Positions 1-10,910 of a DNA stretch of 64,000 nucleotides are shown in pieces (position 1 is the stretch's first letter; every line of letters starts with the position of its first letter). Below the pieces are notes generated by a model. That model made no database searches. It saw only the letters and a list, made by a program, of their open reading frames with translations, and was not told the origin of the DNA. The DNA lies in the NCBI GenBank assembly GCA_029817715.1, contig JARUPY010000533.1, positions 3,802,001 to 3,866,000 on the forward strand, in the 5' to 3' direction. The position numbers and the translations under genes were made by a program. This DNA comes from Melastoma dodecandrum (Eukaryota > Streptophyta > Magnoliopsida > Myrtales > Melastomataceae).

Positions 1-1238
1 TTGACATTTATATTAAAAAGGAAATATAAATTTATATTTCGGCCTAATAAATAAAATAGAAAATCAAGAGAAATATTAAAAAAGATTACAAAATTTATAC
101 GGTCATAATTATCTTTTCATACATGAAGAGTGTTTTGATCGTGTAAATGACACAAACATTTAAAAATTGTGATAGGCGGAAATATAAATTTGCGGTTTCT
201 TCAGTGTTGGTTATATCTTACACAGAAGATTTGATAATTAGTAAGTAACAATTAATTATAGGTATTCATAAAAAAAATAATAGTTTGTGATAAAAGAAAA
301 TAAATCAGTCCAAACAAATTGAAAGGCCGTGAATAGTTCCATGACATAAAGCATGACATTTGGCCTATTGGACTTGAGTGCATATTATGACATTTGAAAT
401 AAAATATATAATATTAAGAAAGTAGCCATAATACGCATCTCACAATGAAAAATCTGCAACACACTTGACAATTAGATTGTCGAGAAACGCTTTGAGTGAG
501 CAAGTTAGATTGTTATGTATGTTTTGATTATGAAATTTACCCTTCTGTGTGTTTATGAATTTAATCGACAAAGAAAGACCTAATCTAGATCGTATTAAAT
601 GGTGATTGGTGAGATTTCTATTTTACAAGTAAGATGTAATATTTCAAGTAAAATTAATTCATCAAATGAATAATATATACATTTATTTATTGACAAGATA
701 AAACCGTAGATCTTGCACTAGAAAATCAAATGACAAATTTCTCGCTATATGCAAATGTATATGTTGTCTTGTTTTTTCAGTAGGATATCCCTAATAATGA
801 AGGAATCTCACGTTCATAGCTACAAACTCACAATAAAAATATTATAAAAAATATTTTTAAGGTTTTTTTTAGCTCGCTTTCTTGTTTGACTCCAATAAAA
901 TATTATAAAAAATCTTCTTTATTTATATTTTTTTTTTGTTCATAATTACTAAATATTTTCTCATTTATCAATGTTTATAGCTACAAATTTTATTAAGATA
1001 TATTGACGAAATATATTTGATCTCCTATTCGTCAATCAATTTTATCACTAAAAGTGTATCTATAGATTTTTTTTTTTTGTGAAAAAAAAGAATTTTTCTA
1101 AATATCTCATATTTGTTGTGGTGATATTATATCTATAATTCATCTTGTTCCCATAAATAGAGGAGTCATGCGCGTCAAATAAAACCACGAGTTGCATACA
1201 CATTCTGACTAGAGAAGAAGTGGTGATAGTTTACAGAT
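1..1238. other. AT-rich upstream region of RG lyase copy 1
   Basis: This stretch is strongly AT-rich, with poly-A/T runs and no convincing open frame. It serves as the 5' flank of the downstream RG lyase. I see no other gene or mobile element in it. Confidence 0.6.
1152..1160 (+). promoter_or_regulatory. Putative TATA box of RG lyase copy 1
   Basis: The motif CATAAATAG lies about 80 bp upstream of the ATG at 1239. This suits a TATA box with a short 5' leader. It is inferred from sequence and position only. Confidence 0.45.
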
Positions 1239-4200
1239 ATGGCTTCGCATGGCTGGTGGATCCGTCTTCTGCTGCTGGTTGTGATAATCGGATCCATCAA
1301 TGTCTTCCGTGGAAATTCTAGGGTGGTGGTTGATGACGACAACACACAAAGGTACTGTTCTGGTTTTCAAATTGTGGAAGGGTTTTGAGAATAACCGTGC
1401 TCCTCTTCATATTATTCTACTTCTTTTCGAGGCATGATATTTTCTGAAACACTCAAGTTTAATCATACGACTGACACGCATATCCACAAACCACATGAAT
1501 CGATACCCTTTAATATTAGAGAACGCCCGTATTTTTTTCTCGGAATTATCGGCACTTGGCGAGTAAGTGCCCAAAACCCTCGGCAAAAATCACCTAAACT
1601 AAGGCCGACGATGGGAAATATTCCATGTAGTCTTTTTTTATACCAAAAATTTATTTTTAATGCAAGTAATACCTCTTACTTTGGTTTGTGCCTTGTTTCA
1701 TTATTTTGAGTCATCGATTTGGTTAATAAGTCTATTTTCTGTTTTTGCAGAGAAAATATTGATTCGAATGAGAAGTCGTTGCTCCAACTACGTGCGCACA
1801 ACCAAGGAGAAGGACAGGTAATAATAATGATTAAGAATATGAATAATTATTAATTTTATTATTTGATTTTGAAAAATATCAATTTGTATTGAAGGTTGTG
1901 ATGATGGACAATGGCATAGTTCATGTGACACTGTCGTCCCCTGGGGGAGAAGTGATTGGTATCAACTACAACGGCATGGACAATTTGCTTGAAGGACACA
2001 ATCGGATCACCAGCAGAGGGCAAGCACCCCCTTTTTCCTTTTTATTTATTCATTCATGTTGAAAATTTGTCTCTCTTAATTACAAAAAAAGAAAAAGAAA
2101 TATTAAGTCCTCTAAATTAAGTGAAAACGATTGATCTTACTTTTGTTGGGTTTTGTAATTTCAGGTACTTTGATTTGGTGTGGAATGCCGCTGGGGATAG
2201 AACCGGGACATACGACAAGTAACGACCCTCTCCTTATTATTGTTCTGTTATTTGAGGACTTGTTAGTCGACTGATGCCGTGATTTTGTTTCTTTTCAGCG
2301 TCCAAGGGACGAGGATGAGGATCATACAACAGGCCAACGACATACTAGAGCTGTCCTTCACGAGGGAATGGAGTGATGGTTCTTCTGGGGGGATGGCGCC
2401 ACTGAATGTTGATAAGAGGTGCGATTGACTTGGCTGATCTCGTAGGGGGGAGGTGCTTGTCGAGGAAGGATTTATAATGGTTTTATTTGAATTTTCTTGA
2501 AGGTACGTGATGTTGCGGAACACGTCGGGGTTCTACACTTATGTCATTGTCGACCGCCAAGAAGGATGGCCGGCTTTCAACTTGGGTGAGGCTAGGGTTG
2601 CTTTCAAGCTAAACATGAGGAAGTAAGTCAATATTTACATGAACTTCTTCTGCTTTTACTCAATCGAAAAACATGAACATGTCCTTGAATTTGATTGTGA
2701 TTCATTCTTGTGCATAGCTTCCGTTATATGGCTGTATCTGATAAGAGGAGGAGGATAATGCCGACAGTAATGGATCGTACAAGGGGCGAGAAGCTCGGAT
2801 ATCCGGAAGCAGTTCTTCTCACTAACCCTTCTAACAGGGATCTTATAGGGGAGGTACGAGCTTTTCTCCATCCTAATAACACGATTTACATGACATATGT
2901 TCCTTTCCTTATTCATCTTCGTTATTGATTTGTTGACGTAGGTGGATGATAAGTATCAGTATTCAGTTGAGAGTCAAAACGACAAGGTTCACGGATGGAT
3001 AAGTCGGAACCCGTCCATCGGGTTCTGGATGATAACCCCCAGCTATGAGTTCCGTACCGGGGGACCCGTCAAGCAGGATCTCACTTCTCACGTGGGCCCC
3101 ACAACCCTCGGCGTAAGTCTCTGGAGCTGAGCCTCCACGATCATTGTCAAAAATTTCCATTTTTTGTGCGCCTTGCCGATTTGAGATGTTCTTGAGTGCC
3201 CAGGTATTCATGAGCGATCATTATGGCGGTAGAGAAGTCACTACGAAATTCCAAGACGGAGAAAGCTGGAAGAAGGTGTTCGGGCCGGTGATGATCTACG
3301 TCAACTCAGCTCCTCCATCGGACAATAACGCCTACGACAACCTTTGGAAGGACGCTAAAAGACAGGTATTAATTCGATTCATTGTCAATAACTTGTTGAT
3401 TTTGCTTCCCAGTATGCTAATTACAAAATTTGCTTCTTCTCAGATGGAGGAAGAAGTACAGAGGTGGCCATATGATTTCATACAATCCGAAGACTATCCA
3501 GGATCAAGCCAAAGAGGGACCGTTTCTGGTCAACTCAACGTTCGCGACAGGTATAGACATCGATTGGTTTTTAAGCCATTAGATGAAGGCTCCAAGGCAC
3601 ATTGGTCCTCCATTTACGATTTTTTATTTGTAGATACGTGAACATAGAAGACTTTGGAGCGAAGTCGGCATATGTTGGACTGGCATTGCCTGGGGAGGCT
3701 GGATCATGGGAAAAGGAAACTAAGGTAGTATTTCATTAAGCTTTTAGGACTATCTTATTATTTCATTGTGTATTATCAGAGACTCAGTCATATTCTCTTT
3801 TTATGTTACAGGGCTATCAGTTTTGGACACGCGCCGACGAGAACGGTCGCTTCGTTATAAAGAATGTCCGTCCTGGCCTCTATAATCTCTACGCTTGGGT
3901 GCCGGGATTCCTCGGAGACTACAAGTACGAAGGAGACATCATCATTGGACTAGGATCTGAAATCAACTTGGGGATGCTCGTATTCACCCCGCCGAGACAA
4001 GGCCCAACATTGTGGGAGATTGGCATTCCTGACCGATCTGCTGCGGAGTTCTATGTGCCGAAACCCAATCCCATGTATGTCAACAAGGTGCTTCTCGACA
4101 GCTATGAAGACAGGTTTCGACAGTATGGACTCTGGGAGAGATACGCAGACATATACGGTATCGAGGACCCTGTCTACACAGTCGGGGTCAGTAACTATTC

Positions 4201-4695
4201 GACAGACTGGTTCTACGCTCACGTGACGAGGAAAAATGGCGACTCGTCATACTCGCCACAACACAACAAATCAAGTTCGAGCTTGACTAGTTGGATTACA
4301 TGGTATGTACACGCCTCAAGGGACGTTGGCGGAATCAACAGGAGCACAATTAATAGTAAGTGATGCAACGACCTCTTGCTTTTTAACCATATATAGTTTC
4401 CCATCGCAGTGTAATCAATAACGAATGCCTCGATTGTGCTTGATTTGTACAGTTCCAAGTCAATGACCACAACCCGTTTAGGCCCCGACTGGCGACGACA
4501 GCAGGCGGTACGGACAACGCAATTGCAAGGCACGGAATTCACGGGTTATACCACTTGTTCAGCGTCCAGGTACCGGGATACATTCTCCGACAAGGGAGCA
4601 ACACCATCTATGTGACGCAGCCAAGGGCCATGGGAGCATTTGAAGGGTTGATGTACGACTACATCCGCCTGGAGGGACCGTCGAGAGCTGTGTGA
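1239..4695 (+). pseudogene. Rhamnogalacturonate lyase copy 1 (PL4 family), frameshifted near the 3' end
   Basis: The family cleaves rhamnogalacturonan I in pectin in the cell wall by beta-elimination. Exons by eye: 1239-1351, 1751-1817, 1895-2019, 2165-2218, 2299-2418, 2503-2622, 2718-2853, 2942-3112, 3204-3365, 3444-3550, 3634-3724, 3812-4355 and 4453-4695. Residues 1-25 form a signal peptide. Conserved blocks include WPYDFI, GTVSGQL and the GYQFWTR fold. Exon 12 should be 546 nt by comparison with copy 2 at 45.7-49.9 kb, but is 544. Homology moves to a second frame near 4267 and a third near 4290, and an in-frame stop follows at 4361. The last exon is open and well conserved (GIHGLYH, YDYIRLEGP). 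The expected product loses the last 100 or so residues. Intron 3 (2020-2164) starts with GC. A sequence error is the alternative explanation. Confidence 0.8.
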
Positions 4696-5274
4696 CTTGG
4701 AGCCCATGCAATGATATGATACTTAGGTCTACTATTGGAGTCTTAGAATTAGGTTTACGTTTTGGAGGAGAACAATCGAATTAGGACTTATGTGTACAGA
4801 TTTTACATTGGCAATTTTATGATATTTTGGATATTAAATTCGTTTCATATATTTCTCTTAAAAATTTATCAATGGTTTAGATTAGACTTGATTTAGAGGG
4901 TGATCTCTTCGGGTATCACTATATCTTTTAGGAGAAATTTACAGGGTAGTGAGTGCTTTCAGTAATCCTATCTGGGATGGAGGTCAGAGCACCAGAAAAA
5001 TTCATTGCACAGTTGAAATACGTTGAGTCCACCTACAAGACTGTAGTCGACTCGGTAACTGAGTGCCGCCTTTAAGTGGCCAAATTGGTGGCTACGGGTG
5101 GTCACAAATAGCGTTAGACTGACCATGTGCATGGATTACACCAGATTTGCTTTCGACTCTTTTAAGTGGATCATCGGCCGATGCATTCAGTGAAACCTTA
5201 AGCGATGAGAAAGCCTCTCCTGGAATTCAGAGACATTCTATGTGACAATCCAAAGCAGAGGACATATGATACCT
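4696..5274. other. Intergenic, 3' flank of RG lyase copy 1
   Basis: No supported gene. The first few hundred bases are probably 3' UTR and terminator sequence of RG lyase copy 1. The rest lacks an open frame or a recognisable repeat. Confidence 0.4.
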
Positions 5275-5279
5275 AAAAC

Positions 5280-5477
5280 TGTTAGGATTAACGAACAACA
5301 TATCAAATTCCAAACCACGCCAAAAGGTTGAAAATTATTCATTCCCAAAATATTGATAAAAGTTCAAAAAAAATGTTTGCCCCTTAAATAGGCGCTAGTT
5401 GGGCTAAGCCCATATTTTCAATAAATTACTAAACTAATACGTATTTTTCCTTACGAACCGCTTCCTCTTCCGTAACA
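5280..5477 (-). repeat. 3' LTR of the miniature element
   Basis: 198 bp, TGTTA...TAACA. It aligns along its length with the copy at 6243-6463, with many point differences and a few indels, so the insertion is old. Confidence 0.7.
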
Positions 5478-6242
5478 ATTCTCTACCCCTTAACAAGGGC
5501 CTTGTCCCCAAGGCAGAAATTTGGAAATTATTGCAGTCGTCAACGTCCATCCACGTTGCATCATCCCGGGATTGTCCATACCAACGGAGCATCACCTACC
5601 TACTATCACTCGCTGTTGCCCGCACCATAAGTTGTTGGGCTTGTCGTCGTCGTCCTTTTTCTCCAATGGGTTTTCCTGCCCATAACCTTTAGTAGTAGGA
5701 TTATGATCAGATTGTCATTCACCTGCACCGAATCCCTTCATGGATCCTCCATCCAGTCCATTGCCCAAGAAGTTGCTCCCATCGGTGAAGCCGTCACCGT
5801 CACCAGCATCACTTATGACAGAGTTATAGATGCCTCCAAATCCACTTGTACCTTTGTTGTGGTTTCCTTTACCACCGTAACTAAATTTGTTAAAGCAGGT
5901 CATGTTGATGACTTTTTCGAATTCTCCTTCTTCTTCTCATTCCTCCCCCGACTGTCATAAAACCCTAAACCCGACGGATGATCGGGTAGGACAACGACCG
6001 GGGGGTGGGGAACAATATCTCTCACTGCGGTAGGTGCATGTACGTTGTTTGGTGGCGCTACTCTCAGTGGTAGGATTGCCTGCTGCAATGCGGCAAGATC
6101 TCAAGCGATTCCCCGGAATTGTTAGTTGGTGTAATCCTTTAGGGTGTCCGACTGCTCCTCAATTGTCGAAAATCTCGTCTCCAACTCTAGAATTCTAGCC
6201 ATATTAGTTGTCATCGCCACGAATCCGGTAGTTCGAACGAAT

Positions 6243-6463
6243 TGTTAACGTTAGATTCAGATAAACCTAACGAACAGCGGATCAAATTCTAAAAAGCTGA
6301 AAACTATTCCTTTCTAAGATTGATAAAAAAAACCCTAAATAGTGTTTTTCCTATTAAATATGGGCTTTGGGCTAATCCCACACTTCCTATAAATTATTAA
6401 ACTAATACTTATTTTTCCTAATATCTCAAGCGGGCCACTGAAGCACCTTCATGTTCTGTAACA
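6243..6463 (-). repeat. 5' LTR of the miniature element
   Basis: 221 bp, TGTTA...TAACA, the partner of 5280-5477. I could not recognise the primer-binding site just inside it. Confidence 0.68.
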
Positions 6464-6468
6464 AAAAC

Positions 6469-8806
6469 ATTCATTGGATTCTCACAAAAAAGCAGGAGTT
6501 ACCCCCCCAACAGTGGTCTCACTCCTCTTCTTCCTAATCCTTCACATACTTAAAAACTCATAAACGTGAGTTATTATACAGTCAATTACTGAAGGCCATT
6601 GCATCATGCGTCCTTTATTCGGGCACTGAATCTCGCGGAGCATCACAAAATCATGGAGATCTGAGGCGATGAGGACCCACTAAATCGAAAAATTATGGGC
6701 TCCAGTAAGTCCATTCTATTGCAAATTGTTTTATGCAAGGTCTCTAATGGGACTAAAGTACCTTGAAAATCAGACAAGACCGCGACGTCAACAAACAATG
6801 CCAAATATCAGAACTTCAAGGAGCATGTCCATCCTGATCACATCGACTCGTGGGGACAAACGGCTCAAATCATATCCACAAAAAACAATCTCATCGAGCT
6901 TCTCTCTCAGTCAATCAGACTACGACGGTCATTAGGACGCAATATCAGCAACTACGAACAACAGCAAAGCATCTCCTTTCCCCCTTCCAGAAGCCAAATT
7001 CACACCCTCTGTACATTCTACATTGCTCACCCGCAGACATATGCGCACAAACCAGACCCTTTCCCCCACACTCCTACTAATCACTCGAGCACTTTGCACA
7101 ACCAGAAGGCCTTATATGCATTCCACAACGATTCCGATGGCCTCACCGAGAAGTTGAACTTAGTCCTGAAAACGCAGACAGTAAACTCCGTTGTTTGTAA
7201 ACTAGTGACAAAAGCTAGACTCCTCTCTATGCATCAATCGAGAAGGTAACAAGCACAAACTACTACTTCTACCAATCCCCCCGGGGGCGGCATGACATCA
7301 ACTCCGGCGCAATGACCCACGTCATAATAACCGAACAAGGAAACAACTTCAAGGCAGAAAGGCAAAGGAAGCTCGTTGGATAACCCAACTCGAACACATT
7401 CGAACACGTAACAAAATGGGCCCCATGAACGACCCACAAAGCCCAATTTCAACAATAATAATAATAATTAATTTGGAAATATAAAGACCATTTTTCTTTT
7501 TTTTCTTTTTTTTGGGGGGGGGGGGGGGGGGGGGGGGGTTGTCACGAGACTTATTGTTGGGGGGACAATTATTATTATTATTATTATTTGGATGGGATTG
7601 AGTTTCCAGAATGAGCGACTTATTAGCTTTTCCTTAATAAAATTGATTTGGACAAAAAGTCAATACAAATTTAAGCTATCAGAACAGAAACCTTATTATA
7701 ATTCATTTAAAAAGTCACCGCTAAAATATGAAAAATTCGTATGCTGCTGCCTTTCAACGTTGGCCAGTCCAATTTAAACGACGACGTCGTCGCATGTGAG
7801 CCTCCGTTCCATTGTCTCCTTTCTCGATTGTTTGTTTATAAAGAGGAGGGGGTGTCACTTTCCTAGGCTTAAGTTATAATTAATTAATTTTACAAAATTG
7901 TTATTTTCCTTTGATATCACGGGAGGGAGATGTTATCCTCAATCCCTTCCTTCCAGCGTCGTCGTCACATGCATGGCGATGCTTGCTCGTCTTAATCTTT
8001 CATAAATTATCAAACCATAAACCGCCTTTAAACATCAAACATAAATGACATATTCAAATAAAAATGCGAAATGTTATGTCATAAATTATAAATGTTAATA
8101 ATTTTAGAATGCTAATTATAAAAATTTAATTTCCAGTCATATCCTTTCTTTCTAAACAACCTATTCATATTCAACCCTGATTCTAATTATATGATACAGA
8201 TTTTTTTTTTTTTAAAAAGAGAGTAAGAAATCGTCTATCTTTGACAATACCAAATATCAAATAGAATCTTCTCGAATATTAATTTTGTTTTCTTTTTTGT
8301 TTTCCCATGATTTCGATTTCTAATAATTTGTATACAATAATCTCAACCAACAAAAAAAAAAGAAGAAAAGGAAATCAATTATCCCGCCAAATAAGTATTG
8401 GCACGTATAATAATGTAATGGAGACGCACGAAAACCTCCCAAAATACTTGGGTGTATGGTACAAAAAGCGTGTCAAACACATATAAAAATGCCGTCAAAA
8501 ATATTTTTGAATTTACGATATAAACTTTTAAAATTTACTATATTTGATTTTTTTATATTAAAATCAAATTATAAGAATTTGAGTTCGAAACTATAAATTA
8601 ATAATTTTAAAAATTTCGAACCGACCGGACTTTTGGTATGAAGCTCAGCATAACCCACCAGACCAGACCAGACCGGACCAAACCAAGAAAAACATCTCCC
8701 TCTCCCAATTATCATCACCAAAATTGATTACATTCAGTCCCACACTGACAAAATCACTTTAGTAAAGGGACCACCTCGATTCTCCCGAAAGGAGACGACA
8801 GAAACG
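6469..8806. other. Intergenic, low-complexity DNA
   Basis: No supported gene. It contains a 25-base G run at 7514-7538 flanked by inverted (AAT)n/(ATT)n tracts (about 7450-7470 and 7564-7588), AT-rich DNA, and ACCAG repeats at about 8656-8680. The last few hundred bases must include the promoter of the hydrolase at 8807. No clear TATA box was seen. Confidence 0.45.
7514..7538. repeat. 25-base G homopolymer
   Basis: An uninterrupted poly-G run after a T-rich tract, between inverted (AAT)n and (ATT)n tracts. Its length may be inexact for technical reasons. Confidence 0.8.
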
Positions 8807-10364
8807 ATGGCCCTCTGCTGTTTCAGCTTCACTTCCACCAGGAACAAATGCCTCCGTCTCTCCTTCTCCTTCTCCGGCCTCAGGCCCACCCTCGTCGACC
8901 TCCACGACGGCACCTTCATCCACACCTGGATCCCCAAGAAGCCCGACCCTGCCAAGCCCAACCTCGTCTTCCTCCACGGGGTCGGCGCCAACGCCATGTG
9001 GCAATGGAACGACTTCTTCCCCTGCTTCATCTCCCGCTACAACGTCTACATCCCCGATCTCCTCTTCTTCGGGGACTCCTACACGTCCCGCCCCGACAGG
9101 TCCGACTCCTTCCAGGCCCGCTGCGTCGCAGGTCAGTCGCTTATCCCTGCCAAATTATTAATCGTCGACGACCGACACTCACGTGGGTCGATATGGCAGC
9201 TACGATGGAGGCGAACGGGGTGAAGAAGATGAGCGTGGTCGGGATGAGCTACGGCGGGTTCGTGGCCTACCAGATTGCGGCGCAGTACCCGGAGAGGATA
9301 GAGAAGCTGGTGTTGATATGCGCAGGGGTGTGTATGGAGGAGGAGGACATGGACAGGGGGTTGTTTGGGGTAGCGAGCGTGGACGACGCCGTGAGCGTGC
9401 TGCTGCCACAGACTCCGGACAAGGTCAGGGATCTGATAAGGTTCACCTTCCACAAACCTCCCAAGCGAAACCTGCCATCTTGCTTCCTCAAGGACTTCAT
9501 CAATGTAAAGTTTTTGTTGAATCCTCCCTTTCCTTTGCATAAACTTAAATTGATATTTTTTTTACTTAATTTTGTTTAAAAATAAATCATAATGATTTTT
9601 CCACAAACGTGGATTGCATTATTTAATAATTATCTTGTGGACCGAAACTTTTCAACGCTATCCACCTTTTAGAAGCTCCTTTTAATTTTACCTTTTTAGA
9701 TAATGGGATTAAAAGGCAATGAATCACCTTTTGCTTTAAATAATTGTCTCACTTTATTCAATAAAATAATTAAAAGGGAGTGTTAATTTATACGTCTAAT
9801 TTTGATAGTAAGACGCCTCTAAAATATAAAAGAAAATTAATTAAATACATTTCAGGTGATGTGTAAGGAATACCTACAAGAGAAGACCGAGTTGATCCAT
9901 GCACTACACAAGGACAGGAAACTCAGTAACCTCCCCAAGTTGGCCCAGGTTTTCCTTTCCTTCTCTTTTCTAAGCCTTCGATAATCCTCGATTCGACTGG
10001 ATCCCGTGCCTTCGTTCCGTAATGAGCGTGTCATTCTTTGCCTTCCTAGTCGCCGCTGATAATATGGGGGGAGTACGATAGGGTGTTTCCGATGGAGTTT
10101 GCTCACAGGCTACAACGGTAAGACTGGATTCGGTTTCGATTCAGTTGCTTCTCACTCAGATCTTTTAAGGTTAGTTAGTATGGTTTGATTTTGTATGGCA
10201 GTCATGTCGGGGAGGATGCGAAACTGGTGGTCTTAAAAGATGCCGGGCATGCCATCAACGTGGAGAAGCCGAAGGAGATGCTGAAGCACATGAAGTCGTT
10301 CCTTCTCGATCCTCCGCCAATGCAGCCAGACCATAGCAATGGTCAGAAACAGAATAAGTCCTAA
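8807..10364 (+). CDS. Alpha/beta-fold hydrolase (AB hydrolase 1/6, epoxide-hydrolase-like)
   Basis: Five exons, 8807-9131, 9200-9504, 9856-9948, 10050-10117 and 10202-10364, join in frame to give about 317 residues. The substrate is unknown. Expected catalytic features are all present: the oxyanion-hole HG motif near residue 56 (HGVGAN), the nucleophile elbow GMSYGG with Ser about 125, an acid Asp about 251 in GEYDRVF, and His about 280 in AGHAIN. No clear transmembrane span is seen. The N-terminus is Ser/Phe-rich, but a targeting peptide is uncertain. Intron 1 is only 68 bp. Plant relatives are annotated as 2-hydroxymuconate-semialdehyde-hydrolase-like proteins, but sequence alone does not show the reaction. 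The same-strand HAD gene starts about 550 bp downstream. Confidence 0.88.
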
Positions 10365-10910
10365 TGCAAGGAACAGAGAGCCGGGCCATGAGTTATGGTG
10401 ACGATTGGGTCCTGGTTGGAAAGCTGTCTGTCCCCGGTGCAAGATCTGTGCCAATGGTAGCTATTAGGAAACAAGAATCGGCTTATGCTGTATTATATCG
10501 GCATTCCATATGTGATTTATGTCACGGCCGATGATTTTTGCGGATGAATTCGATTGCAAATAACGCAACGAAATAAATAGCGACTTGCAGTTCGATCACA
10601 GTCAATGAAGTTAGATCCGCAAACCAGCTAAGCAATCGATGCCGAAAATAAGACATGAGCAGCAGCCGCGTCCAGGAAACCAGCCGACAGTGGACATGAT
10701 CGCAGACCCAGGAAGATGTCGAGGGACTTCTCCGTATAGCCTTAAAAGTTTCAGGACTAGGAGTCGGACAATTGGTTAACGGTATTTACAGTTGTCAACA
10801 TCATCCCTCCAACTGAAAAACCAAAGGCCAGAAACAGAACATCCACAAACACACACTGCCAGCCACAGAACAATCCGAGGCTGCGGCCCAGTTCACTGGG
10901 TTTCTCGAAG
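10365..10910. other. Intergenic between hydrolase and HAD phosphatase
   Basis: About 550 bp holding the 3' UTR of the hydrolase and the promoter/5' UTR of the HAD gene. No separate gene was found. Confidence 0.5.

Larger units (their letters stand above)
5280..6463 (-). mobile_element. Miniature Ty3/gypsy-type LTR element with 5-bp target-site duplication
   Basis: Two direct repeats (5280-5477 and 6243-6463) both begin TGTTA and end TAACA on the plus strand, the inverted termini expected of LTRs. AAAAC flanks the element on both sides (5275-5279 and 6464-6468), a perfect 5-bp target-site duplication. In element orientation (minus) a purine-rich tract lies directly before the 3' LTR. Upstream of it are the remains of the CLGDKALV-like 3' coding tail common in plant gypsy elements. 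A broken gag-like frame (a start near 6210, then frames down to about 5715, glycine-rich at the end) lies behind the 5' LTR. Protease, RT and integrase are absent, so it cannot move by itself. Size and LTR length resemble TRIM-type elements. Confidence 0.75.

Noticed and set aside
7450..7590. Inverted AAT/ATT tracts around the G run as a MITE
   Set aside because: The arms are simple trinucleotide repeats with no target-site duplication seen. They are better explained as microsatellites.
8848..9579. 243-codon frame overlapping the hydrolase
   Set aside because: It is out of phase in the first exon and merges with the real frame only by reading through intron 1. The motifs belong to the spliced form.
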